Source of the DNA: Theobroma cacao
Taxonomy: Eukaryota > Streptophyta > Magnoliopsida > Malvales > Malvaceae
NCBI RefSeq assembly: GCF_000208745.1
Contig: NC_030850.1
Coordinates: 20,259,528-20,323,527 of the forward strand
DNA: 64,000 nt
Direction of reading: 5' to 3'
The position numbers were made by a program, and so were the translations under genes. Positions 11,929 to 23,306 of the stretch are shown piece after piece; position 1 is the first letter of the stretch; every line of letters starts with the position of its first letter. The notes beneath the pieces were generated by a model. It was not told the DNA's origin. It saw nothing but the letters and a program-made list of their open reading frames with translations, and searched no databases.

Positions 11929-12167
11929 TTTCGCTGCAGCGAAATTCATTCTCGCTGCAGCGAGAAACTCTCGGGTTTGAGAACCTTCACTAGAACTAGT
12001 TCTTGCTGCAGCGAGAATGTATTTCGCTGCAGCAAGATAGTCACTGTAGCTTCTCGCTGCAGCGAAAAGGAATCTCGCTGCAGCAAAAAACTCTCTGTTT
12101 CATCAGCTAAATTTTGCTGCAGCGAGAAACCTTCTATTTCTGGGTTACAATTTTGCTGCAGCGAAAA
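11929..12167. repeat. CTGCAG palindrome couplets in B1
   Basis: Eight copies of a palindrome close to TTCTCGCTGCAGCGAGAA are present, and three weaker ones follow near 12350-12410. The CTGCAG cores lie at 11934 and 11955, 12006 and 12027, and 12057 and 12078, i.e. three couplets each spaced exactly 21 bp. Variants such as TTTCGCTGCAGCGAAA change both arms together. Confidence 0.9.
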
Positions 12168-13045
12168 ACCTTTTTTTTTTGTCTCCTATCTTGTCCAATT
12201 TCTACCCCATCTTTCACTTCTTTGCTACCATATCGAAGCATGGACTTCCAACATTAAGGATTAGATGAGTTAAGTTTAAAATTGGGAGGTTTAGTGAGAA
12301 ACCCTCGACCAGTTGAGAGACCCTCGTTTGGCTAATAATTAAATCCCAACGTCGCTGCAACGAAAATTCATTCTCGCTGCAACTAGAATGCCTTTTCTCT
12401 ACAGCGAAGATTTGTTTTCGTATTTGACTTGCTTGTGTAATATTGAAGTTTTCATTCTTCAAATGGTTCGTTATGTATGGGTCCATGATTTTCAAATGAT
12501 TAATCATTTAAGGGCTTGATAGGGGGTTTTTAATAAGAATAGAAACAAATTGTAGTGTTTTGAAAAAGAATGCATCATGATTTCATTAAAGATTCCTTAT
12601 GGTATGCTTGTTCCCTTTCTTGTTCACTCACTGGGTTTATACTCACCGTTTTCAATTTCATGTTTTCAGATCATGAGGCAGCAGGTAACTAGGACGAGGT
12701 GTCGTTGTAGACTTATATCCATCATTTGGTAGGTGTCTCGACATTTAGTAGCTGTACATTCGTCCAAGTCCCTCCGCTGGAAGTCAAGTCTTCTTTTTGA
12801 GATGTATAGGTAAACTTGATGTAAATTATTGAGATACATATTGTAGGCAATGTACACTTAATTGGTATGCCAGTATGAGTTGGCAAATGTTTAATTTTAT
12901 TTTGATTCTAAGTTATGAAATATGACTTAGCAATTATGATGGGATGATGAACACGTCAGATTAATAGGGTTGCTTGGGCTTAGTGGACTACGTCCATTAG
13001 GCCCATGCGCCGGTCATGGCTCAGAATTTGGGTCGTGACATTCCC

Positions 13046-13987
13046 CCTCCTTGTATCTTCTCACAGAGTTATTTATAACTCACGCATGTAAGATGCAATT
13101 ATTTTGCAGATCCATAGCTGTTTGGCTCACTATCCTTTGGGAAGAGCCCATACTTCAGTCAGTTTTTGGTAGGTGATCACACGACATCAAGTAGGTGTCA
13201 GCCTTTTTGTTTTTCAGTCATACTCTGCTGGTCTTATTTGGGTTGGTTAGTTATGTCCAATATTTGGCTTATGCCTTGTATTATATGGCTCGTCTTTTTT
13301 AGAGTTGCCATGAGTTGCCATAGGATGGCCATGCTTGTTATGTTTGTATGTATTGCTTTTTCATTTTGAGCATGTGAGTGTTCAAACTAATATGATTTAA
13401 TCCTATGTGATTTAATGTATTCAAACATGTTTGAGATACAGCTCCATGGTGATGAGTCCCATGAGGTAATTCCAAGAATTTGTTTTGCTTTGCTACTTTT
13501 AGGCTTACATGGGTTAAGAGGGTAACTCCCATCGATACCCTTGTGCCGGTCATGGCCCCGAGTTGGGGTCGTGCTAGATGTGCCCCTAAGATGGGAGATA
13601 TATGATTGAAAGATGGTTGATATTTGATGAAATAGTTCAAGGTAAACGAATTATTAATATTGATATTGTGATTATTCTCAACTACTAGAGTGAGCCTATG
13701 GAGCCTAGTTTGTTGACAGCTTTAAAGTTAAGCCTTAATTTGATATGCTTCAATGTGGTGACATAGAGTTCAGAGAATTATGAATGTGATATACCGATGA
13801 ATTATGATCTGGCAAGGCATATTATAATGAGATGTACACATGGGATATTAGAATGATCTACAAACTTTTACCCTTGGAGATGTTTGATTATGCTTGATTG
13901 ATGACTAGATATGCCAATATATATGTACGCATGCTAATTATTATGCTATGTTAGCACCCCCCTCACTAAGTATTAAATGACTCACCT
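13046..13987 (+). repeat. LTR-like remnant, left part (host of B1 and hAT)
   Basis: Contains TGCCGGTCATGGCCCCGAG and then GGGGTCGTG near 13540-13572, the signature seen at the ends of B LTRs. It also has a CACTAAGTATTAAATGACTCACC stretch-like module near 13965-13986. I infer a diverged gypsy-type LTR, split by B1 on its left and by the hAT element on its right. True ends were not found, and open frames here (13166-13369) show no domain. Confidence 0.4.
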
Positions 13988-13995
13988 CTCTGTTA

Positions 13996-16900
13996 TAGGG
14001 TTTTGGGTCGATCGGTTTCAATCGATTTCGGTTTTGGGAGAAACCAACACCACCGAAACCGATTTTTCCTTATGATTTACTAAAATTGACCGATCATAAC
14101 GAAAAATTGATCAACTGAAACCAACCTTCGTTGCGGTCGATTGGAGGGTGGATTGGGCTTGACTTGAGCTTAGGCTTAAATGGCCCAAAAATGTTAAAAT
14201 CATGAAAAATTTTGTATTAGGTTTGGACTTAAATTTGTGTCAAGTCCATTTTTATAATTGAAATGAAACCTTTGTTGTTTAAATAAGTAATCCAAACCAT
14301 ATGATTTATTTTTAATTATATAATTAAACACTATATAATTTTTTTAGTAAAAATCAATAAATGTAATATTATTTATTTATAAGAATGCCAAATCAATAGC
14401 TTATATTTTTTAAAGAAGCAATAAATAGTATATATTAAATTGGTTAACGAGAATATTAAATAAAATGAAAAAGATAAGGGAAAAAGATTTTTATAAATTA
14501 TACATAGCATGCAATGCAATTAATCTAAATCCGAGAAGTACAACATAAATTAATAAATTGTACATACTACAAATTCATAAAAGTTAGAAGTTACACAACC
14601 AAAAGTGAGACAACATAAATTACTAAAATTCAAAACATAGATTTGATGGACCTCGATAGCAATTTTCGAAAACATGTTCCTAAAAATATTAAACTATAAA
14701 ATAATTAGTATAAATGATTGTGTTAAGATAATATAAATAAATTATAAATGTAAATATGCATAACACTTATGGATAATATTACTTGAAAAGTGAAAATAGT
14801 CAATAGGAATAACACATTCCTCAAAGTCAGAGTTAGAGTTAGACCCAGCCTTAGTCTCACGTATGAGCTCTAACGTAATCTTTGTTAAATCTAAAAAATA
14901 AAATGACAAATATGGTAAAATCTTTAAACAAAGAACTAAAGAAACAAAGAAATAAAATGAGAAAAAAATGTTACTAGATTATGGTAAATTAAACAACGAA
15001 CTAAAGAAACAAAGAAATAATTATCGAAATCAAGTTTACCGAGCTCGTCCAAATCATCCTCAAGCTTCTCTGGATCACCACGTGCTTTTCTATATAGCCA
15101 ATCTTAAGCATAAATAAATGCTTGCACAATTTTAGGAGTCAACGAACTCCTATAGGTATCAAGCACACATCCACTGATACTAAAAGCAGATTCTGAAGCA
15201 ATTGTTGATATGGGAACCGCCAATACATCACGAGCAATAGCAGCACGTATAGGAAACCTATACTAATTGAGTTTCCACCACATTAGAAGATCAAAGTTAG
15301 TATCCTCGTTAGCATCATCATTTAATGGCTCAGATAAATATTTATCCAATTTTGATTTCTACTCCTCTAAGCCATAGTTTAATTGATGCCTTTTAAAAGC
15401 ACCCTATCTTTTCTTTGTAGATATTGGGTCCTTGCCACTTGTAACAATAGCATTACCATGCCGTCATTCACCATGATGACTTGTCTCATTGACATTTGAG
15501 ACTCTTGACCACTTTCATCAACATGAGATTGAGGTTGGGGTTGCAACGTATTCTTATAACATTGAAATACCTCATCCATTGTTTTTCTCACCAAAGAAAC
15601 ATCAACAAAGCTTGCTCGAGAGAATATATATCTTGCAAAGTAAATTCAACATAAGCAAGTTTTTTTCTCGAATCAAGAATCGAGGCAATGTAAAACACCA
15701 AATTCATTTTTTCCACATTCCCCTAATACTTGTCAAATTTAGCTTTCATTCTCATTACCATAGACTTCAAATCAACATCATCACTTTGTTGCCATTGAAT
15801 CAAAGTGCCACACACATCAAACATAGAATCAAGAAAAAATTAGTAGTGACATAAGATGTACTTGAAACATTCATTGTCATATCATAAAACTCTTTCAAGA
15901 AAAAAGAAATCCTCTTAACATTTGCCTAATTGGTATCATCAGTCACCCCATCTCCATTGCTCACTAGTTCACTTCTATAACTACTATCACAATACTCAAA
16001 TGATGTAAAAGCGCTCTCAAATTTCACAGTTGTATCTAACATCAAAAAAGTAGAATTTTATCTAGTGCACACATCCAAACTCAATAAAACTTATTATATA
16101 CTCCTGCACTAGTAACACACTCTTTAAACTTGGCTAATCTAGAAGGAGATTGTTTAATATATCTCACTACTGATCTAACTCGAGCAATTGAGTCATTGAT
16201 ATCCTTTAACCCATCAGTCATAATAAGATTAACAATATGTGCAATGCATCTCATACGAACAAATTTATCTTTTAAAATACTAGTTCCAATAACATTAATT
16301 TTTTTCTTTAAATGTCCTATTGCAACATCATTGGAACTAGCATTATCAACAGTAATCAAAAAAATCTTTTGAATCCCCCAATCAACCAAACATCTATCGA
16401 TTGCCTTCTCAATAGCGTGACTTTTGTGATTAGTAATGGGACAAAAATTCAAAATCCTTTTTTGCAACTTCCAATCTTTATCAATAAAATGAACAGTCAT
16501 ACACAAATAATTAATTTTTTGTTCTAAAGTCTATGTGTCTATGGTGAGACATATCTACTAGGACATGGTCTCAAAAATTTTCTAGCCTTATCACAATGAC
16601 TACTTCTAGCCTTATGATAACCTTTGTCATCAATAAATTTTGTGAAGTGATCCCAAACAAGTGATGATGTCTTTGATGGTTCCTTTGGCTTTTGCAGTTT
16701 AGAGCTTATTGCTTCACTTCTTGCGTTGCCTTCAGCAGCACTTGCATCAACTTGAGGTTTAGATGTTGAGTTATTAATTGACAAATTTATATTCTACTCA
16801 ATTTCATTTAACATCTACAAAAAAAAAAAAAATCATCATATAAGTAAATTTGGTATGCCAAAGTGAAGAAGAATAATAATACCATGCATAAACAAAAAAA

Positions 16901-18491
16901 ATATATTGAAAGAAATGTATATTTCATTATTAATATTAACATTGTAAGTATTAATTATGAAGATTAAAAATCTTTTTCTAAGTTCTAACTTAAACCATGT
17001 CATTTTCTAATTTGTCATACTTTAATGGAGCGTAATATGAATGATTTAAATCCTTAGACATTTTCTAAATTAATTTTGATTTATGAATATGGAAAACAAA
17101 AAAATTAATGTATTAGTTGATATCCTTTTTTGGTTTTTGGATTAATATCTTCAATTTGTTCTTTGATTGATGTGCCCCTTATATGACTTCTATCTCTTTT
17201 CCATTATAAGAGGTTAAACATGTGATTTTTGAGTCATATTAATTAGCAAAAAAATTGACTCTTATACACATGTTAAGTTTTGAACACATAGAACTTAACT
17301 TAATGAGGGTATGACATGAATTTATTTGTCAAAACCTAAAATTTCTATGATTTATTGATTAAGTCTTTTAGGAACTTGCAAATAAAATAAATTTTCTTCG
17401 AAAAAAATATCCATGCAAGCATCAATTTATTTGTCAATGATAGGATATTATGAATTAAATTTGGTCAATGATAGTATGTTATGAATTATACAGAGACTTA
17501 GACATGAATAAAATTTTTTATTATTTACGATCTAATTAATAAAATAAAAATATAGTTAGTTAAAGAGTTTAAAAATGAATAATAATATAAAATCCAAATT
17601 AATTTCTAAATCCTAACTTTATATTTCTTTACATAAAGAAATAAAAAAATGTATATTTCTTTATCTAACAATCAGGTTCAATTTTCTCTAATATTCATGT
17701 TGTAAATATTAATGTAAAAAATATTTAATAAAGAAAATAAACAACTTATTATTTTTTTAATATTTGGTGCACAAATAAATTTGCAACATAAACCCAGACA
17801 TGATTCATGAAAATTGAAACCCATTTGCAGACCAGAGTTTATACATGAGACAAGAATCAAATAACGAAATAACTAAATAAGTTGGACTGCTGAAGGCTAG
17901 AGCACATACGGGACAGGGAAAACCAGCTTTCATTGTTTACAATTTACAGAACAAAAAAAAAATATCACAACAAAATTCCCATAAATCACAAAACCCATGA
18001 AAATACAAAAAATTTGAATTTGATTATTCACAAAGCAAGCACAATCTATCAACTACTCAAGTTCTTCAACATTGAATATACCTTGAAGCTTGAATATAGG
18101 GAAAATGATAGCAACTGCAAGAGATGATTGGCGACCGACGAAAGGGTTGACGACGACGATTGATGAGGACTAAGGAAGAAGCAAAGATGGTTTTTAGGGT
18201 TTCAAAGGGGAAAAAAGGGGGCTAATTTGATGAGAGAATACAAATATTGTGAAGGGAAATAAGACAAAAGGGGATTAAAGAGGGAAAAATTGAAATTTCA
18301 CCCTTCTCTTTTGATTTTTCAATTAGCTCGAGTGGGGAGGAAGTGTGGTTGGTAACCAAACTGTGAAGCATTCAAAATCGATGATTAAAATTGACCTCCT
18401 AAACCAGGACGGAATAACTGAACCAACTGTGACTGTCGATGTTGGTTTTGGTTGGTAGCACGTTTGCAATCGACCGGTGCTTTCTCTTACC
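13996..18491 (-). mobile_element. hAT DNA transposon (about 4.5 kb), degenerate
   Basis: The transposase remnants inside identify a hAT element. Candidate 8-bp target duplications CTCTGTTA (13988-13995) and CTCTGTTG (18492-18499) differ at one base, and 8 bp is the hAT length. The ends begin TAGGGTTTTGGGTCGATCGG on the left and, on the minus strand, GGTAAGAGAAAGCACCGGTC on the right. They resemble each other only weakly, so terminal repeats are eroded or the boundary is off by a few bases. The flanks outside look like two halves of one LTR-like sequence. The region between the coding part and the right end (16815-18130) is AT-rich with nothing else recognisable. Confidence 0.75.
14785..16813 (-). 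pseudogene. hAT transposase (BED finger, RNase H-like core, dimerisation domain), broken
   Basis: Read on the minus strand. A BED-type finger lies at 16784-16539 (SLVWDHFTKFID, then HKARSSHCDKARK); the first zinc Cys is replaced by Ser. The transposase core is at 16506-16081 (WGIQKIFLITVDNASSND and RCIAHIVNLI). A DUF4413-like block is at about 15860-15590 (MRMKAKFDKY and ASILDSRKKL). The C-terminal hAT dimerisation motif is at about 15290-15060 (ARDVLAVPISTIASESAFS, then VLDTYRSSLTPKIVQA). A GAGCTCGGTAAAC at about 15047-15035 looks like a 5' splice site, and a further open block at 14905-14785 could be the last exon. In-frame stops near 16795, 16545, 15270 and 15105 disable it. Confidence 0.85.
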
Positions 18492-18499
18492 CTCTGTTG

Positions 18500-18860
18500 T
18501 ACATGTGCAAATAAGTTAAGCTACGAGATTGTGTGGCTAGTGTCATCGATGGACGAACACACATTTGGCATCTGGTAGGTTTCCATCCCATTAGTCACTC
18601 TACTAAGCCTGGTTTGCACTAGCTTTTGCATTTGAAATTTTAAAGTTTAGAAAAATAATGTATTTCAGATATTAGGCACTGGGTGCCATGAGATGTTGTG
18701 TACATAAGGGTTGTATGTTACGAACCCGATGATTAGCCTATGTGTTGCTTTGTGAATATTGCACTAATAAGTTTATGAAATGAAATGGATTATGTGTTTT
18801 GCTTATGGTACCATTGATTGAATATTGGATACATGAACCCTAAGCTTGCTCGGGCCTCAC
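18500..18860 (+). repeat. LTR-like remnant, right part
   Basis: This continues the sequence interrupted by the hAT element (a CTCTGTTG...CATCTGGTAGG module). No protein is visible. It ends at the fragment of family C that begins at 18861. Confidence 0.4.
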
Positions 18861-19027
18861 TATAATACCCTGTACTTTGATATGGTGGCTAATAAAGCTT
18901 ATCGGATGCCAATTGAGGTTAATTAGAATGTTTAAAATTGATGAAAGGTGAAAGGAATAGTTTGGAGAAAAATATTCTACACGCGAAGAAATAACAATTA
19001 AATAATAATATTTTTATTGAGGATGAA
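18861..19027 (+). repeat. Family C LTR fragment (C4), 5' tip only
   Basis: This 167-bp piece matches, in sense orientation, the tip of the C2 LTR read from 62474 backwards. It shares CTTTGATATGGTGGCTAATAAA, trimmed here to CTTTGATATGGTGGCTAATA, the AATTGAGGTTAATTAGAATG run, and the final TTATTGAGGATGAA before the B2 LTR begins. Its first bases are TATAATACCC where C normally has TGTAACACCC. Confidence 0.75.
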
Positions 19028-19941
19028 TGTGAAACCTCGACCTTCATAGACGTGAAGCGGAGGTAAACACGATGATGCAGATTAGAAGTAATCTTGTCAT
19101 TTTTCTTGGTGAGCTCCTAGAAGTTAGTTTTTCAAATATTATTAAGTAGGCCTAAGAAATAAATGAATGAGGTATATAATAATGAATAAACAAAAAAAAT
19201 TAAAATAATGATAATTTCCACAATAAGGGCAAAATGGTCATTTTAGGTCTCGAACCTAAAATTTTAAGTTTTCATGAACTCGAGTACCCCCAGTCTAATG
19301 TGGACTTTTCTCAGTGTTAAAGGAGTAAAAAGTTGAACCAAAGGAAAGAAAGAAGGCAAAGTCAACTATGCAATGGCACTTATGTAAATAAGTGGAACTT
19401 TAGTCAACTATAGGATAAATATCTCATTTTTCTAGCACTTTCTCCTCACTCCCAGTAGCTTCTTTTTCTTTTTCCCATTTATCTTCTCTATTTCATGTTT
19501 TCCATCTCCCATGGAAACCTCCCTTGAAACCTCCATGATTTTCTCATGGTAACCCAAAATCTTATGTTCTTATATGTACCTTGTCATAGGGTTTTTCATG
19601 CTCTTTCACTTCTAGACCTCAAGAACCGTCAAAAGTCTTTCCTTAACAATTTCTCTCACTAGTTGGATGTTATAGAGAGAGAAAGAAAGATACTTTTTAT
19701 AATAGCTTGAAAACTCTTGAAAAGGAATTCAACTACAAAACCACCATGGTGAGTAGTGAGTTAAGTTTGATTTAGAAAATAGCTTTTGGAATAATATTAA
19801 TGTCAATTGAGTTGGTTGTGATGTTATTGTGTGTGATAAGTCCTAACGAGACCCCACATCTCCACTTGGAGCATTACTGAAAGTTGGAGTCGATTAAAGA
19901 ATCAACAAAGACAAGTGAGTGAACTTGCATTAAAATGTTTT

Positions 19942-21045
19942 TGTTGGCTCCATTAGTTTTTGATGATAATAAAACATTCCCATTCATTTGTGTCTAATAT
20001 TTCTACTTAAGTGTGCAGGACAAAATTGTATGCAAATAAATACTCAATCATTAAAATGCACCTATCAAAAAGCATTGATATATGGAAGTCACAATTGAAT
20101 AACAAGACAAAAGTCCCTTAGTTGATTAATGAAAGTTAGTGAGCTAAGATTTAAATAAAAGGTTGGCGGGTTGAAGAGCATTGAGAAACAGAACCAACTT
20201 AGTCGACCAAGGAATGAGTTAGTTGACTAAGTGCACACTGTCAAAATTGCCAAAAATTGGGAATAGAAGATAGAGACGACTTAGTTGACTAAGATATCGG
20301 TTAGTCGACTAAGAGTATTCTGTCTGCAAGTTTGAACTCTGCACTAAAAGACAATTTAACGGCTAGAATCAACTCCCAACTGTTTCCAACTGCTAGAAAA
20401 CTGTGAAACTACCACCAAAGTTGTTTCTCTAAGTATAAAAGAGGGTTCCAACGGCTAAAAATAAAAAGAGAAGGCTTCCAAGAACACAAAAAGAGTTGAA
20501 AAATTAGAGAACACCTGCTGCACTTCACTGCACTCAACGCCCATCCTTGTAATTGTTTTTTTCACTTCAACTTGTACCACTTAGATCAACATTGTGATCA
20601 TATGTACACTTCTTTTTCATTTCTCTTTATGTTCTTAGAGTGAAAGGGTCACTCTAAAGGGTTCAATCAAGCTAGGATTGCTTGTTTGTGTTAAGGTTCA
20701 AACTTAGCCTTGAAAAGTTAGGTGTTGGGTTATAGTTGAGCTCGAGAAAAACTATTGTGAAAGGTTTTGGCTAAGCCTGGTAAAAGCCATTGTAAAGCTT
20801 GGTGAAAGCTTGTGAATTTGACCTGTTCTTAGTGGATTGGTTGAAAAATCCTTAGTTGGATAATCAAGATAGTGGACGTAGGTCTTGGACCGAACCATTA
20901 TAAATTCTGCTATCTTGTTTGCTATGTTTTTATTTAATTTTCATTCTTTCTTTTATATTGCATTTGTCTACACTTAAAGACTATTTTTGAAAGAGCCAAA
21001 TTGTGCTATTCACCCCCCCTCTAGCACATTTAATTGAGACCAATA
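19942..21045 (+). repeat. 5' LTR of the copia deletion derivative
   Basis: 1104 bp, from TGTTGGCTCC to GACCAATA, the last bases being CAATA where the 3' LTR has CAACA. A TATA box (TATAAAAG) is at 20434-20441. By eye it differs from the 3' LTR at roughly 35-40 of the first 390 aligned bases, so the insertion is not recent. U3 holds CTTAGTCGACTAAG-type palindromes in couplets about 20 bp apart (for example starts at 20199 and 20219). Confidence 0.92.
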
Positions 21046-21047
21046 AG

Positions 21048-21059
21048 TGGTATTAGAGC
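21048..21059 (+). promoter_or_regulatory. Primer-binding site, initiator Met-tRNA type
   Basis: TGGTATTAGAGC begins two bases after the 5' LTR. It differs by one C-to-T change from TGGTATCAGAGC, which is complementary to the 3' end of plant initiator methionine tRNA and is standard for copia elements. Confidence 0.9.
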
Positions 21060-21103
21060 TAGTTCCCTATTATTAAGGTCTAACACCCTTTGGGAGGATC
21101 CAA

Positions 21104-21991
21104 ATGGCTCAAATAAAATCAGTAGTTGCTGAAGGACAATCAACAAATAGACCACCTCTGTTTGATGGCTCTAACTATCCTTATTGGAGCACTAGGATGC
21201 CAATATATATTAGAGCAATTGATTATGAGATATGGGATGTGATAACTGATGGACCATACAGTCCCTCTACTCTAAATGTAGTGACAAATGAGATGATCCC
21301 AAATTCAAGGTCTGAATGGACCGAGACTGAAACTAAGAGAGTCCAAACAAATTTTGAGGCAATTAATACATTACATTATGCTCTCACTCCCACCAAGTTC
21401 AATAAAGTATCAAGCTGTACAACAGCTAAACAAGTGTGGGATAAGCTTAAGATTATCCATGAAGGGACTTATCAATTCGAGTCCAAGATGGCCCTCTTAA
21501 CCCATAATTATGAAATGTTTAAGATGGAGCCTAGTGAAGATATCACCAGCATGTTGGATAGATTCACAAACATCACAAACAAATTAAGTCAATTAGGCAA
21601 ACCAATACCCGAGCATGAGATTGTTAAAAGACTTCTTAGAACCCTACCAAAAAATTGGAAGCCTAAAGTGACTGCAATCCGGGATGCAAAGGACCTAAAC
21701 GTTATTACTCTAGATGAGATTTATGGTTCTCTCATCACTTACGAACTAGAACTGAAAGAAGAAGAAGAAGAGGATAGGAGGGCAGCAAAAGAAAAGAAAA
21801 AGAGCATTGCACTAAAAACCAACATTCTTGAAAAAGAGCTGGAAGAGCTATCTTGTGATGATGATGATGAGTTGGCACTGGTTGCAAGGAAATTCAGAAA
21901 GCTTATGGGAAGAAGAAACAGGATACTTACTAGAAGAGGGTTTAGAAAAGATCAAAGTTATTCATGGAAAACTATAAACAAATATGACTAA
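21104..21991 (+). CDS. gag: Copia Gag polyprotein, N-terminal and central part
   Basis: A 295-codon frame starting at the first Met after the primer-binding site. It opens with RPPLFDGSNYPYWSTRMPIYI, trimmed to the PLFDGSNYPYWSTRM core, typical of the copia Gag (UBN2-type) fold. It continues with KQVWDKLKIIHEGT, FESKMALLTHNYEMFKM and IVKRLLRTLPKNWKPK. The C-terminal part is charged and Glu-rich. The frame ends at 21991, where a shift of one base relative to the knuckle frame (21984-22223) has split the protein. Gag packages the element's RNA in cytoplasmic particles. The body is remarkably open compared with other coding remnants here. Confidence 0.9.
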   Translation: MAQIKSVVAEGQSTNRPPLFDGSNYPYWSTRMPIYIRAIDYEIWDVITDGPYSPSTLNVVTNEMIPNSRSEWTETETKRVQTNFEAINTLHYALTPTKFNKVSSCTTAKQVWDKLKIIHEGTYQFESKMALLTHNYEMFKMEPSEDITSMLDRFTNITNKLSQLGKPIPEHEIVKRLLRTLPKNWKPKVTAIRDAKDLNVITLDEIYGSLITYELELKEEEEEDRRAAKEKKKSIALKTNILEKELEELSCDDDDELALVARKFRKLMGRRNRILTRRGFRKDQSYSWKTINKYD

Positions 21992-22223
21992 CAAAAAGGA
22001 GGAGCTGACCTGTTTCGAATGCAAGAAGCCTAGACACTTTAAGTCTAAATGTCCATTGCTGAAAGATGAGACTCCAAAGAAAAGCAAGAAATCAAAAAAG
22101 GCAATGGTGGCAATTGCTTGGTCAGATAGTGACACTTCAAGTTCTGAAAGTGAGGAAGAAAAAGCTGAGGAAAGGGCCAATCTATGTTTGATGGCACAAA
22201 AAGATGGCTCCATTAGTTTTTGA
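21984..22223 (+). pseudogene. Copia Gag zinc knuckle, frameshifted tail joined to LTR sequence
   Basis: This frame carries the CCHC knuckle Cys-Phe-Glu-Cys, four residues, His, four residues, Cys (CFECKKPRHFKSKC), the RNA-binding end of Gag. It overlaps the main gag frame by eight bases and is out of phase with it. After a Ser/Glu-rich stretch and NLCLMAQKDG it runs into LTR sequence, because pol has been deleted. The last few residues are therefore LTR-encoded. Confidence 0.88.
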
Positions 22224-23306
22224 TGATAGTAAAACATTCCCATTCATTTGTGTCTAATATTTTGACTTGAGTGTGCAGGACAAAATTGTATGCAAATAAA
22301 TACTCAAATCATTAAAATGCTCATATCAAAGAGCATTGATATACGAAAATCACAATTGAACAACAAGGCAAAAGTCCCTTAGTTGATTAATGAAGAGTTA
22401 GTTAGCTAAGATTTAAGTCAAAGGTTGGCGGGCTAAAGAGCATTGACAAACAGAACCAACTTAGTCAACCAAGGAATGAGTCAGTCGACTAAGTGCACAC
22501 TGTCAGAACTGCCAGAAACTAGGAACAAAAGACAGGGATGACTTAGTCGACTATGATATCGGTTAGTTGACTAAGAACATTCTATTTGCAAGTTTTAACT
22601 CTGCACTAAAACACAATTTAACAGCTAGAACCAACTCCCAACTATTTCCAACGGCTAGAAAACTGTCAAACTACCATTAGAGTTGTTTCTCCAAGTATAA
22701 AAGAGCGCTCCAATGGCTAAAAACAAAAAGAGAAGGCTTTCAAGAACACAAAAAGAGTTAAAAAATTACAGAGCACTTGCTGCACTTCACTGCACTCAAT
22801 GCCCATCCTTGTAATTGTATTGTGCACTTCAACTTGTACCACTTAGATAAACATTGTGATCATAGGTACACTTCTTTTTCATTTCTCTTTATATTCTTAG
22901 AGTGAAAGGGTCACTCTAAGGGGTTCAATCAAGTTAGGATTGCTTGTTTGTGTTAAGGTTCTAACTTAGCCTTGAAAAGTTAGGTGTTGGGTTTTAGTTA
23001 AGCTCGGGAAAAACTATTTTGAAAGGTTTTGGCTAAGCCTGGTAAAAGCCATTGTAAAGCTTGGTGAAAGCTTGTGAATTTGACCGATTTTTAGTGGATT
23101 GGTTGGAAAATCCTTAGTTGGATAATCAAGGTAGTGGACGTAGGTCTTGGACCGAACCACTATAAATTCTGCTGTCTTGTTTACTCTGTTTTTATTTTAT
23201 TTTCAATATTTCTTTTATCTTGCATTTGTCTAGACTTAGAGACTATTTTTGAAAGAGCCAAATTGTGTTATTCACCCCCCTCTAGCACATTTAATTGGGA
23301 CCAACA
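22202..23306 (+). repeat. 3' LTR of the copia deletion derivative
   Basis: 1105 bp, aligned end to end with the 5' LTR. Its first four bases are AGAT instead of TGTT, marking the deletion junction; it ends GGGACCAACA. A TATA box is at 22696-22703. Confidence 0.92.

Larger units (their letters stand above)
10293..13040 (+). mobile_element. Solo LTR, gypsy-type family B, copy B1
   Basis: Starts TGTGAGACCTTGACC and ends GGGTCGTGACA, 2748 bp. It is flanked by a perfect 5-bp target duplication, TTCCC (10288-10292 and 13041-13045). Four related copies share its start, TATA region, central hairpin array, palindrome array and the CGGTCATGG...GGTCGTGACA end. A TATA box (TATAAATA) at 10685-10692 gives the orientation. 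No internal region, primer-binding site or gag/pol is attached, so this is a solo LTR left by LTR-LTR recombination. The superfamily is inferred from length and terminal sequence, which resemble plant chromovirus-type (Tekay-like) LTRs. Confidence 0.88.
19942..23306 (+). mobile_element. Copia element with gag but no pol (deletion derivative)
   Basis: A complete structure reads 5' LTR, primer-binding site, gag, 3' LTR. It is flanked by a perfect 5-bp target duplication, GTTTT (19937-19941 and 23307-23311). The whole protease-integrase-reverse transcriptase region and the polypurine tract are absent: the sequence passes from just after the gag zinc knuckle straight into the 3' LTR at 22202. The unoccupied version of the target is visible in copy B3 near 27076-27095. 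Without pol it could move only by help from an intact relative. Confidence 0.93.

Noticed and set aside
15489..16527. Plus-strand open frames over the hAT region
   Set aside because: Antisense shadows; the minus strand gives clear hAT motifs.
21048..21059. tRNA-like signal after the copia LTR
   Set aside because: It is a primer-binding site complementary to a tRNA end; no tRNA cloverleaf is present.
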